Source of the DNA: Desulfuromonadales bacterium
GTDB lineage: Bacteria; Desulfobacterota; Desulfuromonadia; Desulfuromonadales; BM103
Length of the DNA stretch: 64,000 bases
Assembly (NCBI GenBank): GCA_030145205.1
Contig: JAQYVZ010000012.1
Coordinates: forward strand, 19,539 to 83,538
Reading direction: 5' to 3'
How positions within the stretch are numbered: the stretch's first letter is position 1; each line of letters opens with the position of its first letter. The notes under the pieces were generated by a model that did not search any database, was not told the DNA's origin, and worked only from the letters and a program-made list of their open reading frames with translations. The position numbers were made by a program, and so were the translations under genes. This document shows, piece by piece, positions 45,300 through 54,925 of this stretch.

Positions 45300-47801
45300 C
45301 TAGCTGTCGCGTTTTCTGGATCCCGATTTCTTGGTCCGCCGGGTGGCAGGGGTCTGCCAGGGGTCATCCGGCCAGGGGTGTTTCGGATAGCGGCCCTTCA
45401 TTTCTTTTTTGACTTCAGGATAGACTGCGTCCCAGAAGTTTTTCAAATCGCTGGTCACGGCCAGCGGCCGACCGGCTGGCGAGAGCAGATGAATCCGAAC
45501 CGGTACACGGCCGTCAACCAGACGCGGTGTGTCAGCCAAGCCGAACATCTCTTGCAACTTGACCGCCAGAACCGGCGCGTCCCCCCCGCAATAATCGAGA
45601 CGGAGACGTGAACCGCTCGGCACCTCCAGCCGTTCAGGGGCCAGCCGCTCAAGTTCAGCCAGACGAGTCCAGCCGAGCTTCGCCTTAAGGGCGGCCACCA
45701 GGTCGACCCGGCTCAGGTCCGTGCGGCCCTTGACTGCCGTCAACCAGGCCGGCAGCCATTGCTCCAAGTCAGCGAGCAGAGCCGCGTCGGAGAGGTCCGG
45801 CCAACCTTGATCTGACTTCTGCGCGAACAGAAACCCGGCCCGGGCCTGAAGTTGACGGGCAGCAGACGTCCAGGGCAGAATTCCAAGCCCGCGCCGGCGC
45901 ACCAGACCGAGCAGCGCCGGAAGCCGATCTGCAGCGCTGACCTTGGCTGGCCGCGCTTGCAAAAGGATCGCATCGAGTCGACGGACTTCCCGGACGACAA
46001 CCCGGTCGGCGGCATCATCCCAAACGGCCTCACGTTGCCAGGCCAGGTCGCCGCCGAACAGCTCTTCCACGGCCTCCCGCGTCAAGGCACTGGCCAGTCG
46101 AATCTCCCCATCCCCCCGTTCACGGCCTGCCAGATCGACCGCCACCAACCACTCGGCGTCACGCACCACGGAACCGGGAGCCAGTTCAGCGCCCTGACCA
46201 TTGCGAAGCAGATAGCTGGTACCACTCCGGGAACGCCGCTGGCCAACCCGGTCGGGATAGGCAGCCGCCAACAAGAGTCCGACAATCTCCGCGTCGGGAG
46301 CAGGTTCTTTGCCCGCCCGGACCCGCTTGCGCCAATAGACTGCCGCCCGCCGTACCGGACCACTGCGAGAAGACGTGTCGCGTTGCAACAGGGCCAGGCG
46401 CTCCAGCAGATCACTCGACCCGGTCGTGCGGGCAGAGCGCGCCGCGCCGGCCAGAATATCCCGCTCCGACAACAGGGCCACCAGGTCGCAGCCGAGCCCG
46501 GGACAGCCGGCATCCTCAGCCGCCACCAACATACGGGCCAGGCGCGGGTGCGCCGGATAGCGCGACATACGCCGCCCTGGCGTGGTGATCTCGCCATTGT
46601 CGTCCATCGCCCCCAACAGCCGTAGCAGACTGCGTGCCGCGTCAAGATGACCCGGCGACGGTTGGTCCTGCCAGTTCAGATCGGCAACGTTGGCAATCCC
46701 CCACTGGGCCAGCTCGAACGCGAGTGGGGCCAAGTCGGCCTGGCGAATTTCTGGCGGAGCAAAGGGTAACAAAGCCCCCTGTTCCCCCTCCGACCAGAGC
46801 CGATAACACTGTCCAGGCCCGAGACGCCCCGCCCGTCCTGCACGTTGTTCAGCGCTTGCCTGGGAGATCCGTACCCGTTCCAGGCGGGTCATGCCACGTG
46901 CGGCATCAAAACGGGGCCGCCGCTCCCAACCACTATCGACCACCGTTTCGATGCCTTCAATGGTCAGGCTGGTCTCGGCCACGTTGGTCGCCAACACCAC
47001 CCGGCGCCGCTCACCGGGCAACAGGGCCGCTTCCTGATCAGCAAATGGCAGACTGCCATGCAGGGGCAACAGGGCCGTTTCGGGAGCCAGATCGCGCAGC
47101 AGATCGTGACAGTGCCGGATTTCACCACTCCCAGGCAGAAACGCGAGAATATCGCCGCGAGTCGCCTGCAGAGCGTGCCGAATGCCCTGCGCTGTGGTTT
47201 CGGCAATCAGCCCCTCTCCTTCCAGGTATTCGACAACCACCGGAAACGACCGTCCTGACGCGGTCAGGATCGGACAATCATCGAGCAGGCGGGCCAGCGG
47301 CGCCGCATCGAGAGTCGCCGACATAACGAGAATTCGCAAATCCTCACGCAGCCCCTGCTGAACGTCACGACAGAGCGCCAGGGAAAGATCCGCCTGCAAG
47401 GAACGTTCGTGGAATTCATCAAAAATGACTAGGCCGACCCCGGCCAGTTCCGGATCGTGTTGCAGACGCCGGGTCAACAGACCTTCAGTGACAACTTCGA
47501 GTCGGGTTGCCGCCCCGACCCGCCGTTGGTAGCGGATGCTGTAACCGACGGTATCGCCAACCGCCTCGCCGCGCAAAGAGGCCATGTAACGAGCCGCATT
47601 GGTCGCTGCCAGGCGGCGCGGTTCGAGCATCAGGATGCGCTGGCTGGCCAGCCAGGGTGCGTCCAGCAGGGCCAGCGGCACCCGGGTGGTTTTTCCTGAG
47701 CCAGGCGGTGCCTGCAGGATGGCTGTTCCGGAGGTCGTCAAAGCCTCGGCAAGTTCGGGCAGGATCGTTTCGACAGGGAGTTGGGCGGCCGGTGTTTGCA
47801 T
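45300..47801 (-). CDS. hrpB: ATP-dependent RNA helicase HrpB
   Basis: The 833-residue product is a DEAH-type helicase of the HrpB family. Motifs in order: LQAPPGSGKTTRVPLALL (Walker A), FDEFHERSL (DEFH variant of motif II), VMSATLD, LPLHGSL, VVLATNVAETSLTIEG and the arginine finger motif SQASAEQRAGRAGR. The C-terminal OB-like region and Lys/Arg-rich tail (RRTKKSGSRKRDS) are also family features. HrpB function is poorly known and non-essential in E. coli. The start at 47801 lacks a clear site; 47819 is the alternative. It converges on the polyferredoxin gene with one base between stops. Confidence 0.93.
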   Translation of the reverse strand: MQTPAAQLPVETILPELAEALTTSGTAILQAPPGSGKTTRVPLALLDAPWLASQRILMLEPRRLAATNAARYMASLRGEAVGDTVGYSIRYQRRVGAATRLEVVTEGLLTRRLQHDPELAGVGLVIFDEFHERSLQADLSLALCRDVQQGLREDLRILVMSATLDAAPLARLLDDCPILTASGRSFPVVVEYLEGEGLIAETTAQGIRHALQATRGDILAFLPGSGEIRHCHDLLRDLAPETALLPLHGSLPFADQEAALLPGERRRVVLATNVAETSLTIEGIETVVDSGWERRPRFDAARGMTRLERVRISQASAEQRAGRAGRLGPGQCYRLWSEGEQGALLPFAPPEIRQADLAPLAFELAQWGIANVADLNWQDQPSPGHLDAARSLLRLLGAMDDNGEITTPGRRMSRYPAHPRLARMLVAAEDAGCPGLGCDLVALLSERDILAGAARSARTTGSSDLLERLALLQRDTSSRSGPVRRAAVYWRKRVRAGKEPAPDAEIVGLLLAAAYPDRVGQRRSRSGTSYLLRNGQGAELAPGSVVRDAEWLVAVDLAGRERGDGEIRLASALTREAVEELFGGDLAWQREAVWDDAADRVVVREVRRLDAILLQARPAKVSAADRLPALLGLVRRRGLGILPWTSAARQLQARAGFLFAQKSDQGWPDLSDAALLADLEQWLPAWLTAVKGRTDLSRVDLVAALKAKLGWTRLAELERLAPERLEVPSGSRLRLDYCGGDAPVLAVKLQEMFGLADTPRLVDGRVPVRIHLLSPAGRPLAVTSDLKNFWDAVYPEVKKEMKGRYPKHPWPDDPWQTPATRRTKKSGSRKRDS

Positions 47802-47842
47802 AGGCGGATAGTGTGCCACAACTGTTGCCGGAAAACGAGGGT

Positions 47843-48736
47843 CTAGAGCGTGCGAGTCGTTGCGGGGGCCAGGATCCTGAGGCAGGCAGGCTCTACAGCC
47901 ACAGTGAAGCGATCTGTCGGCGGGCAGGGCTCGCCGTCGAGATGCCAGGCAACCGGCTGCTCAAGGAGAATGTGACATGCGGTCGTCTGAATAATTTTAA
48001 CCAGGGAGGAGCCGTCCAGGCGCCGGGTCATCAGACGACTGACAAAAGGGATCGCCTCCAGCCAGCCCGGCTTGCGGATCAGGCAGAGATCCAGTTGGCC
48101 ATCACACACTGACGCCTGCGGCGCAATGGTCGCGCCGTTGCCAAACTGGGAGGAATTGGCAAAGGCAACGATAAAGGCTTGCGCATCCAAAGCTTTGTCA
48201 GCACCCTCACCTGTGACCCGGAACTCCCGAAAGCGGGGGTATTCCCGCAGGATGATGTTGACGTAGCCGGTCAGGCCGCGCTTGCCATTCTGGCCGAACA
48301 GACCGGCGACAAAACCATCGAAGCCGACCCCGGAGACATTGAAGGAGTAGCGGTCATTGATGCGCAGGGCGTCCATGGTGACCGTGCGACTTGCATTCAG
48401 CAGGCTCAAAGCCTTGTGCGTCGCCATCGGGATACCAAGGTGCCGGGCCAGACCGTTGCCGGAACCGGTCGGGATAATGCCCATCACGGCAGGAGAATCC
48501 ACCAGACCGTTCGCCGCCTCGTTGACCGTGCCGTCGCCGCCCACTGCGAACACCTTCAGGTACCCCTCTTCAGCGGCCTGCCGGGCCAGCTCCGTGGCAT
48601 GCCCGGCATATTGGGTCGCTTCCAGAACCGGCTCGATACCGGCCTGCACACAACGCGCCCGGATCAAGCTTTCCAGGTCCTTGCGACGACCTTTGCCCGA
48701 GTATTTGTTGATGAGGAAAAAGACTTTGTCGTCCAC
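47843..48736 (-). CDS. YegS/BmrU-type lipid kinase (diacylglycerol kinase catalytic domain)
   Basis: The 297-residue protein has the diacylglycerol kinase catalytic fold. The ATP-binding loop is AVGGDGTVNEAANG, with the IIPTGSGNGLARHL strand, as in YegS and BmrU lipid kinases. The substrate may be a lipid such as phosphatidylglycerol or diacylglycerol and is not certain. The start is a GTG at 48736 preceded by GAAAGG. It lies 42 bases upstream of hrpB, so the two may share a transcript. Confidence 0.86.
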   Translation of the reverse strand: MDDKVFFLINKYSGKGRRKDLESLIRARCVQAGIEPVLEATQYAGHATELARQAAEEGYLKVFAVGGDGTVNEAANGLVDSPAVMGIIPTGSGNGLARHLGIPMATHKALSLLNASRTVTMDALRINDRYSFNVSGVGFDGFVAGLFGQNGKRGLTGYVNIILREYPRFREFRVTGEGADKALDAQAFIVAFANSSQFGNGATIAPQASVCDGQLDLCLIRKPGWLEAIPFVSRLMTRRLDGSSLVKIIQTTACHILLEQPVAWHLDGEPCPPTDRFTVAVEPACLRILAPATTRTL

Positions 48737-49010
48737 TGTCCATGCCTTTCGAAGCGCCTGTCTTCATAGCGCCAGCGAGTCTAACATGGCCTCTCGGTTG
48801 ATGACCAGAGTCAACCTGGTGCTCAGATTTTGACTCACGGTACTTCCCTGACCGTTCTTTTATAAATCTATTTCTTGAGAAGTTGCCTCTCTTACCGACT
48901 TATGTTTCAATAATTACAGATAGATCGGAAGACTTCACCCTCTCTTTAGAGATTGCGAACGACACGGATTATGCTAGTCTGAAAGAACCTCTGACCGAAC
49001 GGATACGCTG

Positions 49011-52000
49011 ATGCTCACCTGGAAACGTGCCCTTATCGCCATCTGCTGCCTGATTGTGCTGACGGCCGCTTTTACAGCGTTTATCCTGCCTGGCATCGTT
49101 AAAAGCAAAGCGGAAAGTTGGGTTGCTGAGAATACCGGACGGGTTCTGCAGATTGGCGAGGTGTCGATCAATCCGATCACCTTGGTCGTAGAGGTCCGTC
49201 ACCTCGCATTGAGTGAAGTCGATCCGGAGCAACCGTTCGTCACTTGGAAAAAGCTGAGGGTCGCCCTCAGTCCGCGTTCGCTGTTCCACCTGGCACCGGT
49301 GCTGCGCGAAATCCGTCTGTCTGACCCCAAAGTCCACCTTGAGCGGCTCGACGCATCCCGCTTTAATTTCTCCGACCTGATTCCACCTGAGGGGGAACCC
49401 GCAGGAAATCAAGGCGACGATGAGCCGGCCCGGTTCTCCCTCAACAACATCGTCATCGAGAACGGTCAGGTTGAACTGATCGACCGTAGCGTTCCCGGTG
49501 AAGTCACGCACACCGTCCGCGAACTCAACCTGGCCGTCCCCTTCCTCGGCAACCTGCCCTACCTGGTGGACGAGCCAGTTCAGCCACTGTTCAGCGCCAT
49601 CATCAACGATTCCCCGGTCGAGATGAAAGGCGCACTGAAGCCGTTTGCAGAAACCCAGGAGTTCAGCCTGCGCTTGGCCCTGGATGACATTGACCTGCCT
49701 TACTATCTGGCCTATGTACCGGTCGAATTGCCGATTGAGCTACGCTCAGGTCGACTCGGCATCGACTTGCAGATGCTCTACCGAGCCGGCATGCAACATG
49801 CTCCGGAACTGCTGCTCTCCGGCGACGTCAACCTGACCGCGCTCAACATCTGGGATCGGCAGGACCAGGAGCTGCTGTTCCTGCCGATGTTCCGGGCCGT
49901 GATTGCGCCCTCACATCCACTCGACATGGATATCCACCTGGCGTCACTCGATCTTTACAACCTCGAAGCGCACCTCACTCGCGATCAGGCCGGCATCTGG
50001 AACTTTGATCGACTCAAACCCGCCCAAACTGCCACACGGGAAGAGCCTGCCGATGAAGCGGAAGCAGAGACGTCTTCCTTAAAATTGGCAATCGACCAGT
50101 TGAAGCTGCGAGACGGCGTACTCTCTTTCAGTGATGATCTGCCCCGCGGCGGCTTTCAAACCACAGCCCACACGATCAACCTCGACCTGAAAAACATCTC
50201 TCTGGAACCGCATGCAGCGATCGGCGTCACGGCCTCGCTCGCCACTGACAACGCGGAGCAAGTCACTGTTGACGGACACATGGGGCTGACACCATTGTTC
50301 GTTGATGTCACGGTACAGGCGGACAAACTGCCCCTGGCCGTCTACCAGCCCTACTACCAGGAGATGGTGGCGATCAAACCGGGCGGAGAGCTTGACTTGG
50401 CCGCACGGATAACGATTGATGACGGAGTCCCGTTTGCTCTCAGTGAAGGACAGGCCGAACTGCGCGCCCTCAACCTGCCACTGCCAAAGAAGGAAGGTTT
50501 CCAACTGAAACAACTGGCCTTAGATGGTCTGGCTTACGACCTGTCAGCCAATGCTCTCGCCTTGAACAGTGTGACGCTGGAGAAGGGCTCAGCACGGCTC
50601 TCACGGAATAGCGACGGCCTTTTCTCCTTTCAGTCCCCTAAATATCCGGTTTTGGCCGACACTCCCGGAGAGTCAGCTCAGACCGCCCCAAAAGCATCGA
50701 AAACCGACAGCAAACCATTTAGCTACCGGATCGGAAAGGTGGCGATCCGTGACTGGCTGATCGACTTCAAAGATCAGCAGCCCGCTGAGACGGCCCATCT
50801 GGCGCTGACCGGAGTCAATATCAACCTTTCTGATCTGGTGGCACCCGACAAAGTGGCCAGCCCCTTCGAAGTGAAAGCAGTGCTGAATCGGACCGGGCGG
50901 ATCAACCTGTCCGGCAAGGCGACCATCGCCACCCAGGATGTCACCATAAACAGCCGTCTGCGCACACTACCCCTGAACATTTTTGCGCCCTACATTGCCG
51001 AACAGGCTGGACTGAAGCTGGTTGACGGCCGCCTAGACGCACGTCTGAACACCCGCGTCACAAATGCACCAGACGGCCTGAAAGCCCGCTTCAGCGGTGC
51101 GGTCGGCGTCGACAAGCTCTACTGCCTGGACGCCGAGCACCAGGAAGACCTGGTCAAATGGGACAGCCTGCAGGTCGCTGACATTAACGGCCGCTGGGCG
51201 CCCCTCGACCTAGCCATTGGCTCAATCACGATCAGCGACTATTTCGCTAAAGTCCTGATCGATGAAGAGGGTGGACTGAATTTCGCGCAGGCTTTCCAGA
51301 AAAACGCGCCTGACGAGGACGCCGTTGTGGCGGAGCAGGAATCTGTCGTCAAGGAAGAACCCACAGAAGACGCCGCAAACCCGGAAGAGTCCTCGCAGAT
51401 CAGGATTGACCGGGTCACTCTACAGGGTGGACAGGTCGACTTTACCGATCGACATCTGCCCAACCCCTTCCATGCCGACATGCGTGAACTTGGCGGTAGC
51501 ATCAGCGGTCTCAATTCGAACATGGCGACACAGGCCAGTGTCGACCTGCGCGGCAAGCTCCGCAACCAGTCACCCCTGCTGATTGAAGGAGCAGTCAACC
51601 CTCTGGCCGAAGACTTGTTCCTTGATCTGAAATTCAGCTTCAACGACATCGAGATGAGTCCCATGTCGCCCTATTCGGGAACTTATCTCGGCTATCTGAT
51701 TGAAAAGGGTAAGTTGCACCTGGCGCTGGAATACTTGGTGGAAGCAGGCTCCCTGCAGGCCAGCAATGAGGTTTTCCTTGACCAGTTCACCTTTGGGGAT
51801 CCGGTGGAGAGCGACAAGGCCACCGGCCTGCCGGTCAAGCTGGCCGTCGCCCTGCTCAAAGACAGTAGCGGCGAAATCCACCTTGACATCCCGGTCTCGG
51901 GAGAGCTGGATGATCCGGAGTTCAGCATTGCAGGTGTGGTCTGGACCATCATCAAGAATCTGCTGGTCAAGGCGGCGACCTCGCCGCTGGCTCTGCTCGG

Positions 52001-52601
52001 CGCCCTGGTCGGCGGCGGTGACGAGGACTTCAGTTCCGTGACTTTCGATTACGGGCTGAGCCGTTTGCCGCCACCTGAACAGGAGAAGCTGGCGCGCATG
52101 GCGGAAGCATTCCAGAACCGGCCTGCGCTCAATCTCGAGGTCCAAGGCTTTGTCGACCCAGAGAAGGACCCCGAAGGCTATCGCCAGGAGGAGCTGCGCC
52201 GCCAGATTGAGCGCGTCTGGGTCCTGGCCAGGGCCAAACAGCAGGATGCCGGAGAAGGCACGATGCCGGCGATCGAAACCCTGCCCCCGGAGGAGTATTC
52301 CGACTACCTCTGGCAAGTCTACAAGCAAGCCGACTTCCCGCGGCCGCGCAATTTTGTCGGCATGGTCAAGCATCTGCCGGACGAAGAGCTGACCAAACTG
52401 ATCTATACCAATACCGCCGCTGGCGATGCAGAGCTGGCCCAACTGGCCCAGGCGCGCGCCCAAACGGTTAGAGACTACCTGGTTGAACAGGCGGGGATTG
52501 CTCCGGAGCGGGTGTTCCTGTCCGCTCCCGACATTAATCAGCCCCCTGAAAAGAAAGAGGCTTCACGCAGCCGGGTTGAATTTAATATCGCTGTCAAGTA
52601 G
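49011..52601 (+). CDS. DUF748 (AsmA-like) envelope protein with OmpA-like C-terminus
   Basis: The 1196-residue protein has an N-terminal membrane anchor (LIAICCLIVLTAAFTAFILPG), then a very long beta-rich periplasmic region of repeated DUF748/AsmA-type strands (for example LRVALSPRSLFHLAPVLREI, VTLQGGQVDFTDRHLPNPF). The C-terminal 170 residues (VEFNIAVK end) have an OmpA-like region with AQTVRDYLVEQAGIAPERVF. Such proteins belong to the AsmA-like group that may carry phospholipids or assist outer-membrane assembly. The start lacks a good ribosome site. A hairpin lies just after the stop. Confidence 0.85.
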   Translation: MLTWKRALIAICCLIVLTAAFTAFILPGIVKSKAESWVAENTGRVLQIGEVSINPITLVVEVRHLALSEVDPEQPFVTWKKLRVALSPRSLFHLAPVLREIRLSDPKVHLERLDASRFNFSDLIPPEGEPAGNQGDDEPARFSLNNIVIENGQVELIDRSVPGEVTHTVRELNLAVPFLGNLPYLVDEPVQPLFSAIINDSPVEMKGALKPFAETQEFSLRLALDDIDLPYYLAYVPVELPIELRSGRLGIDLQMLYRAGMQHAPELLLSGDVNLTALNIWDRQDQELLFLPMFRAVIAPSHPLDMDIHLASLDLYNLEAHLTRDQAGIWNFDRLKPAQTATREEPADEAEAETSSLKLAIDQLKLRDGVLSFSDDLPRGGFQTTAHTINLDLKNISLEPHAAIGVTASLATDNAEQVTVDGHMGLTPLFVDVTVQADKLPLAVYQPYYQEMVAIKPGGELDLAARITIDDGVPFALSEGQAELRALNLPLPKKEGFQLKQLALDGLAYDLSANALALNSVTLEKGSARLSRNSDGLFSFQSPKYPVLADTPGESAQTAPKASKTDSKPFSYRIGKVAIRDWLIDFKDQQPAETAHLALTGVNINLSDLVAPDKVASPFEVKAVLNRTGRINLSGKATIATQDVTINSRLRTLPLNIFAPYIAEQAGLKLVDGRLDARLNTRVTNAPDGLKARFSGAVGVDKLYCLDAEHQEDLVKWDSLQVADINGRWAPLDLAIGSITISDYFAKVLIDEEGGLNFAQAFQKNAPDEDAVVAEQESVVKEEPTEDAANPEESSQIRIDRVTLQGGQVDFTDRHLPNPFHADMRELGGSISGLNSNMATQASVDLRGKLRNQSPLLIEGAVNPLAEDLFLDLKFSFNDIEMSPMSPYSGTYLGYLIEKGKLHLALEYLVEAGSLQASNEVFLDQFTFGDPVESDKATGLPVKLAVALLKDSSGEIHLDIPVSGELDDPEFSIAGVVWTIIKNLLVKAATSPLALLGALVGGGDEDFSSVTFDYGLSRLPPPEQEKLARMAEAFQNRPALNLEVQGFVDPEKDPEGYRQEELRRQIERVWVLARAKQQDAGEGTMPAIETLPPEEYSDYLWQVYKQADFPRPRNFVGMVKHLPDEELTKLIYTNTAAGDAELAQLAQARAQTVRDYLVEQAGIAPERVFLSAPDINQPPEKKEASRSRVEFNIAVK

Positions 52602-52604
52602 GCG

Positions 52605-52632
52605 GCAAAACTGGTTTTATCAACCAGTTTGC
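52605..52632 (+). repeat. Hairpin after the DUF748 gene
   Basis: GCAAAACTGGTT pairs with AACCAGTTTGC (one bulge) around TTATC, but only a short T content follows, so this is a weak terminator or a processing element. Confidence 0.45.
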
Positions 52633-52666
52633 GTTATGCTGGGAAAAATCTTTTCCGGAGGCACGT

Positions 52667-52975
52667 ATGCTCAAAAAAATCATTTTCCTGGCCATTATTG
52701 GCGGTCTGGTCTATTTGAACGTCACCAATCCGAAACAGGCCGACCACGAGGCGCTCCTGTTGCAAGAGTTGCAGCAGTTTGGCCCGGTTCCGGAAAGCGC
52801 CCAGGAGCAGATTTTCGGACAGCTCGACTTTTCGAACTTTATGGTCTGTTCAGCAATCAAGACCTCGGAAGACAGCAAGATGCTCACGCTCGGTTACATG
52901 AAAAAAGTCAAGGTTGTGCACAACGATTGGGCGGAGGAAGCCCGCAAGAAGTACCGGCGCCTTTTTGAATACTGA
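52667..52975 (+). CDS. Small membrane-anchored protein of unknown function
   Basis: The 102-residue protein has one N-terminal hydrophobic segment (IIFLAIIGGLVYLNV) followed by a mostly charged, helical soluble part with a single cysteine (FMVCSAIKT). No clear family; the pattern of N-terminal helix then NPKQ.. and a K-rich end faintly recalls DUF4359. CGGAGG precedes the ATG. The ClC gene starts about 110 bases later. Confidence 0.55.
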   Translation: MLKKIIFLAIIGGLVYLNVTNPKQADHEALLLQELQQFGPVPESAQEQIFGQLDFSNFMVCSAIKTSEDSKMLTLGYMKKVKVVHNDWAEEARKKYRRLFEY

Positions 52976-53086
52976 TTCTCTTCCTGCGATTGCCGCCTCA
53001 ACCCAGACTGTTTTACTTGCCATGGACCGGACAAAATGATTATGCTGTTTTTTTAATCCTTTTGACCTTTTTCAGGCGGCTGTCCA

Positions 53087-54925
53087 GTGTTTGCAACCTT
53101 CATCGACACCATCAAGCCGCTGTGGCAGAAATTCAACTGGCGCAGCCTGACCCGACCGGTCGTCCTCAGCGTCTTGGTCGGTCTGGTGACCGGCAGTGCC
53201 GCGGTCCTCTTCTATTTCGCCGCCAACAACATCGAAGACCTGTTCCTGCACCACCTCGCTGGCTACAAACCGCCTCAGGAAGGAGCTGCAGCGATCGTGC
53301 AGCTGGCCGGGAACTCCATCGACAGTCTGGCAATGGAGCACCGCTGGTTCCTGTTCCTGATCCCGGTGATCGGTGGTTTGATTTCCGGCTATCTGGTCTT
53401 CAAATTTGCGCCCGAAGCGGAGGGCCATGGTACTGACGCCGCTATCGATGCCTTTCATAACAAAGGCGGCCAGATCCGCGGACGGGTTCCTATCATCAAA
53501 GGACTGGCCTCTATCGCCACCATAGGCACCGGTGGTTCGGCCGGACGCGAAGGCCCGATCGCCCAGATCGGAGCCGGCTTCGGGTCCTTCATCGCCGCCA
53601 AACTGAAGCTATCCGCCGCCGACCGTCGGGTTCTGCTGCTGGCCGGCATGGCAGGTGGCATCGGCGCAACCTTTCGCGCACCCTTGGGCGGCGCCCTGTT
53701 CGCCGTTGAAGTCCTCTACAAAAACCCTGAATTCGAAAACGAAGGCCTGATCCCGGCGATTATCTCGTCAATCGTGGCCTTTTCTCTATTCGGCGCGACC
53801 ACCGGCTGGCAGCCGCTACTGGAAACACCGCACTTTATTTTTGAGCACCCTTCGGAGCTGATCTTCTTCGCCCTGCTCGGCCTCCTCTGCGCCGGACTCG
53901 GCAAACTGTATGTCGATTGTTTTTACGGCGTCCAGAAGCTGTTCAAACTGTGGGATTTTCCGACCATGCTGAAACCGGCCGTCGGCGGCCTGATCCTTGG
54001 CTTGCTTGCGATGGTCGTCCCCCAGGTGCTCGGCTCGGGTTACGGCATGGTCCAGGCCGCCCTCTACGGCAAGGTCGCTCTCTGGGTGATGATGCTGGTC
54101 GCCCTCGCCAAGATTCTGGCAACCAGCCTGACCATTTCATCGGGAGGTTCAGGTGGCGTCTTCGCCCCCAGCCTGGTGATCGGTGCCATGCTCGGCGGTG
54201 CGTTCGGTGCCTTTGCGGAGATCCTTTTCCCGGCCCTGATCCACGACCCCCGCGCCTATGTCCTGATCGGCATGGCCGGTTTCTTTGCCGGCGTCTCGAA
54301 CACGCCGATCGCCACGCTGATCATGGTTAGCGAGCTGACCGGCAACTACGCCCTGCTCGCCCCACTGATGCTGGTGTGTGTGGTCGCGATGATCATTTTC
54401 CCGCGCAACAGCATCTACAACAAGCAGCTTAACGGCCGGATGGATTCGCCGGCACATCTCGGTGAGTTCATAGTGGATGTGCTGGAGGGAATCAATGTCG
54501 CTGACCTGGCCGACCAAGGCCGCCGGCCAACCCTGATCCCCGAGGACCTGAATCTGCCGAACATCCTGGAGCGGATTGCCACAGCCGAGGGCGCTTACTA
54601 CCCGGTGGTCAACGAACAACGTCAGATGGTCGCCATTTTTTCAGTCAATGATATCCGGCGGATTCTGGCGGAGGACCTGCCGCCCAATCTGGTTCTGGCC
54701 GGTGACATCGGTATCCCGGGCGTCATCACTACGACACCGGATGAACCGTTGACTGAAGTAATGCGCAAGCTCTCCAGCCGCGGCTTGGAAGAGATCCCGG
54801 TGGTCGACCCGGAAGACCCGAAAAACGTCCTCTACATGTTGACCCGCCGCGTCGTGCTGGCCCGCTACGCCAGCGAGCTTGAGAAGAAGAAGGAAGATTT
54901 TGCTGATCCGCTGGGGGCATCATGA
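53087..54925 (+). CDS. ClC-family chloride channel/antiporter with CBS domains
   Basis: The 612-residue protein has the ClC membrane core of about 10-12 helices: SAGREGPIAQIGAG (the GxEGP selectivity motif), GIGATFRAPLGGALFAVEVL and SGGSGGVFAPSLVIGAM. The first selectivity motif reads GHGTD in place of the classical GSGIP. Two CBS domains (about residues 475-600; for example PNILERIATAEGAYYPVV, GLEEIPVVDPE) follow and may bind adenosine ligands. It is translated from a GTG. Its last four bases overlap the chelatase gene (ATGA). Confidence 0.9.
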   Translation: MFATFIDTIKPLWQKFNWRSLTRPVVLSVLVGLVTGSAAVLFYFAANNIEDLFLHHLAGYKPPQEGAAAIVQLAGNSIDSLAMEHRWFLFLIPVIGGLISGYLVFKFAPEAEGHGTDAAIDAFHNKGGQIRGRVPIIKGLASIATIGTGGSAGREGPIAQIGAGFGSFIAAKLKLSAADRRVLLLAGMAGGIGATFRAPLGGALFAVEVLYKNPEFENEGLIPAIISSIVAFSLFGATTGWQPLLETPHFIFEHPSELIFFALLGLLCAGLGKLYVDCFYGVQKLFKLWDFPTMLKPAVGGLILGLLAMVVPQVLGSGYGMVQAALYGKVALWVMMLVALAKILATSLTISSGGSGGVFAPSLVIGAMLGGAFGAFAEILFPALIHDPRAYVLIGMAGFFAGVSNTPIATLIMVSELTGNYALLAPLMLVCVVAMIIFPRNSIYNKQLNGRMDSPAHLGEFIVDVLEGINVADLADQGRRPTLIPEDLNLPNILERIATAEGAYYPVVNEQRQMVAIFSVNDIRRILAEDLPPNLVLAGDIGIPGVITTTPDEPLTEVMRKLSSRGLEEIPVVDPEDPKNVLYMLTRRVVLARYASELEKKKEDFADPLGAS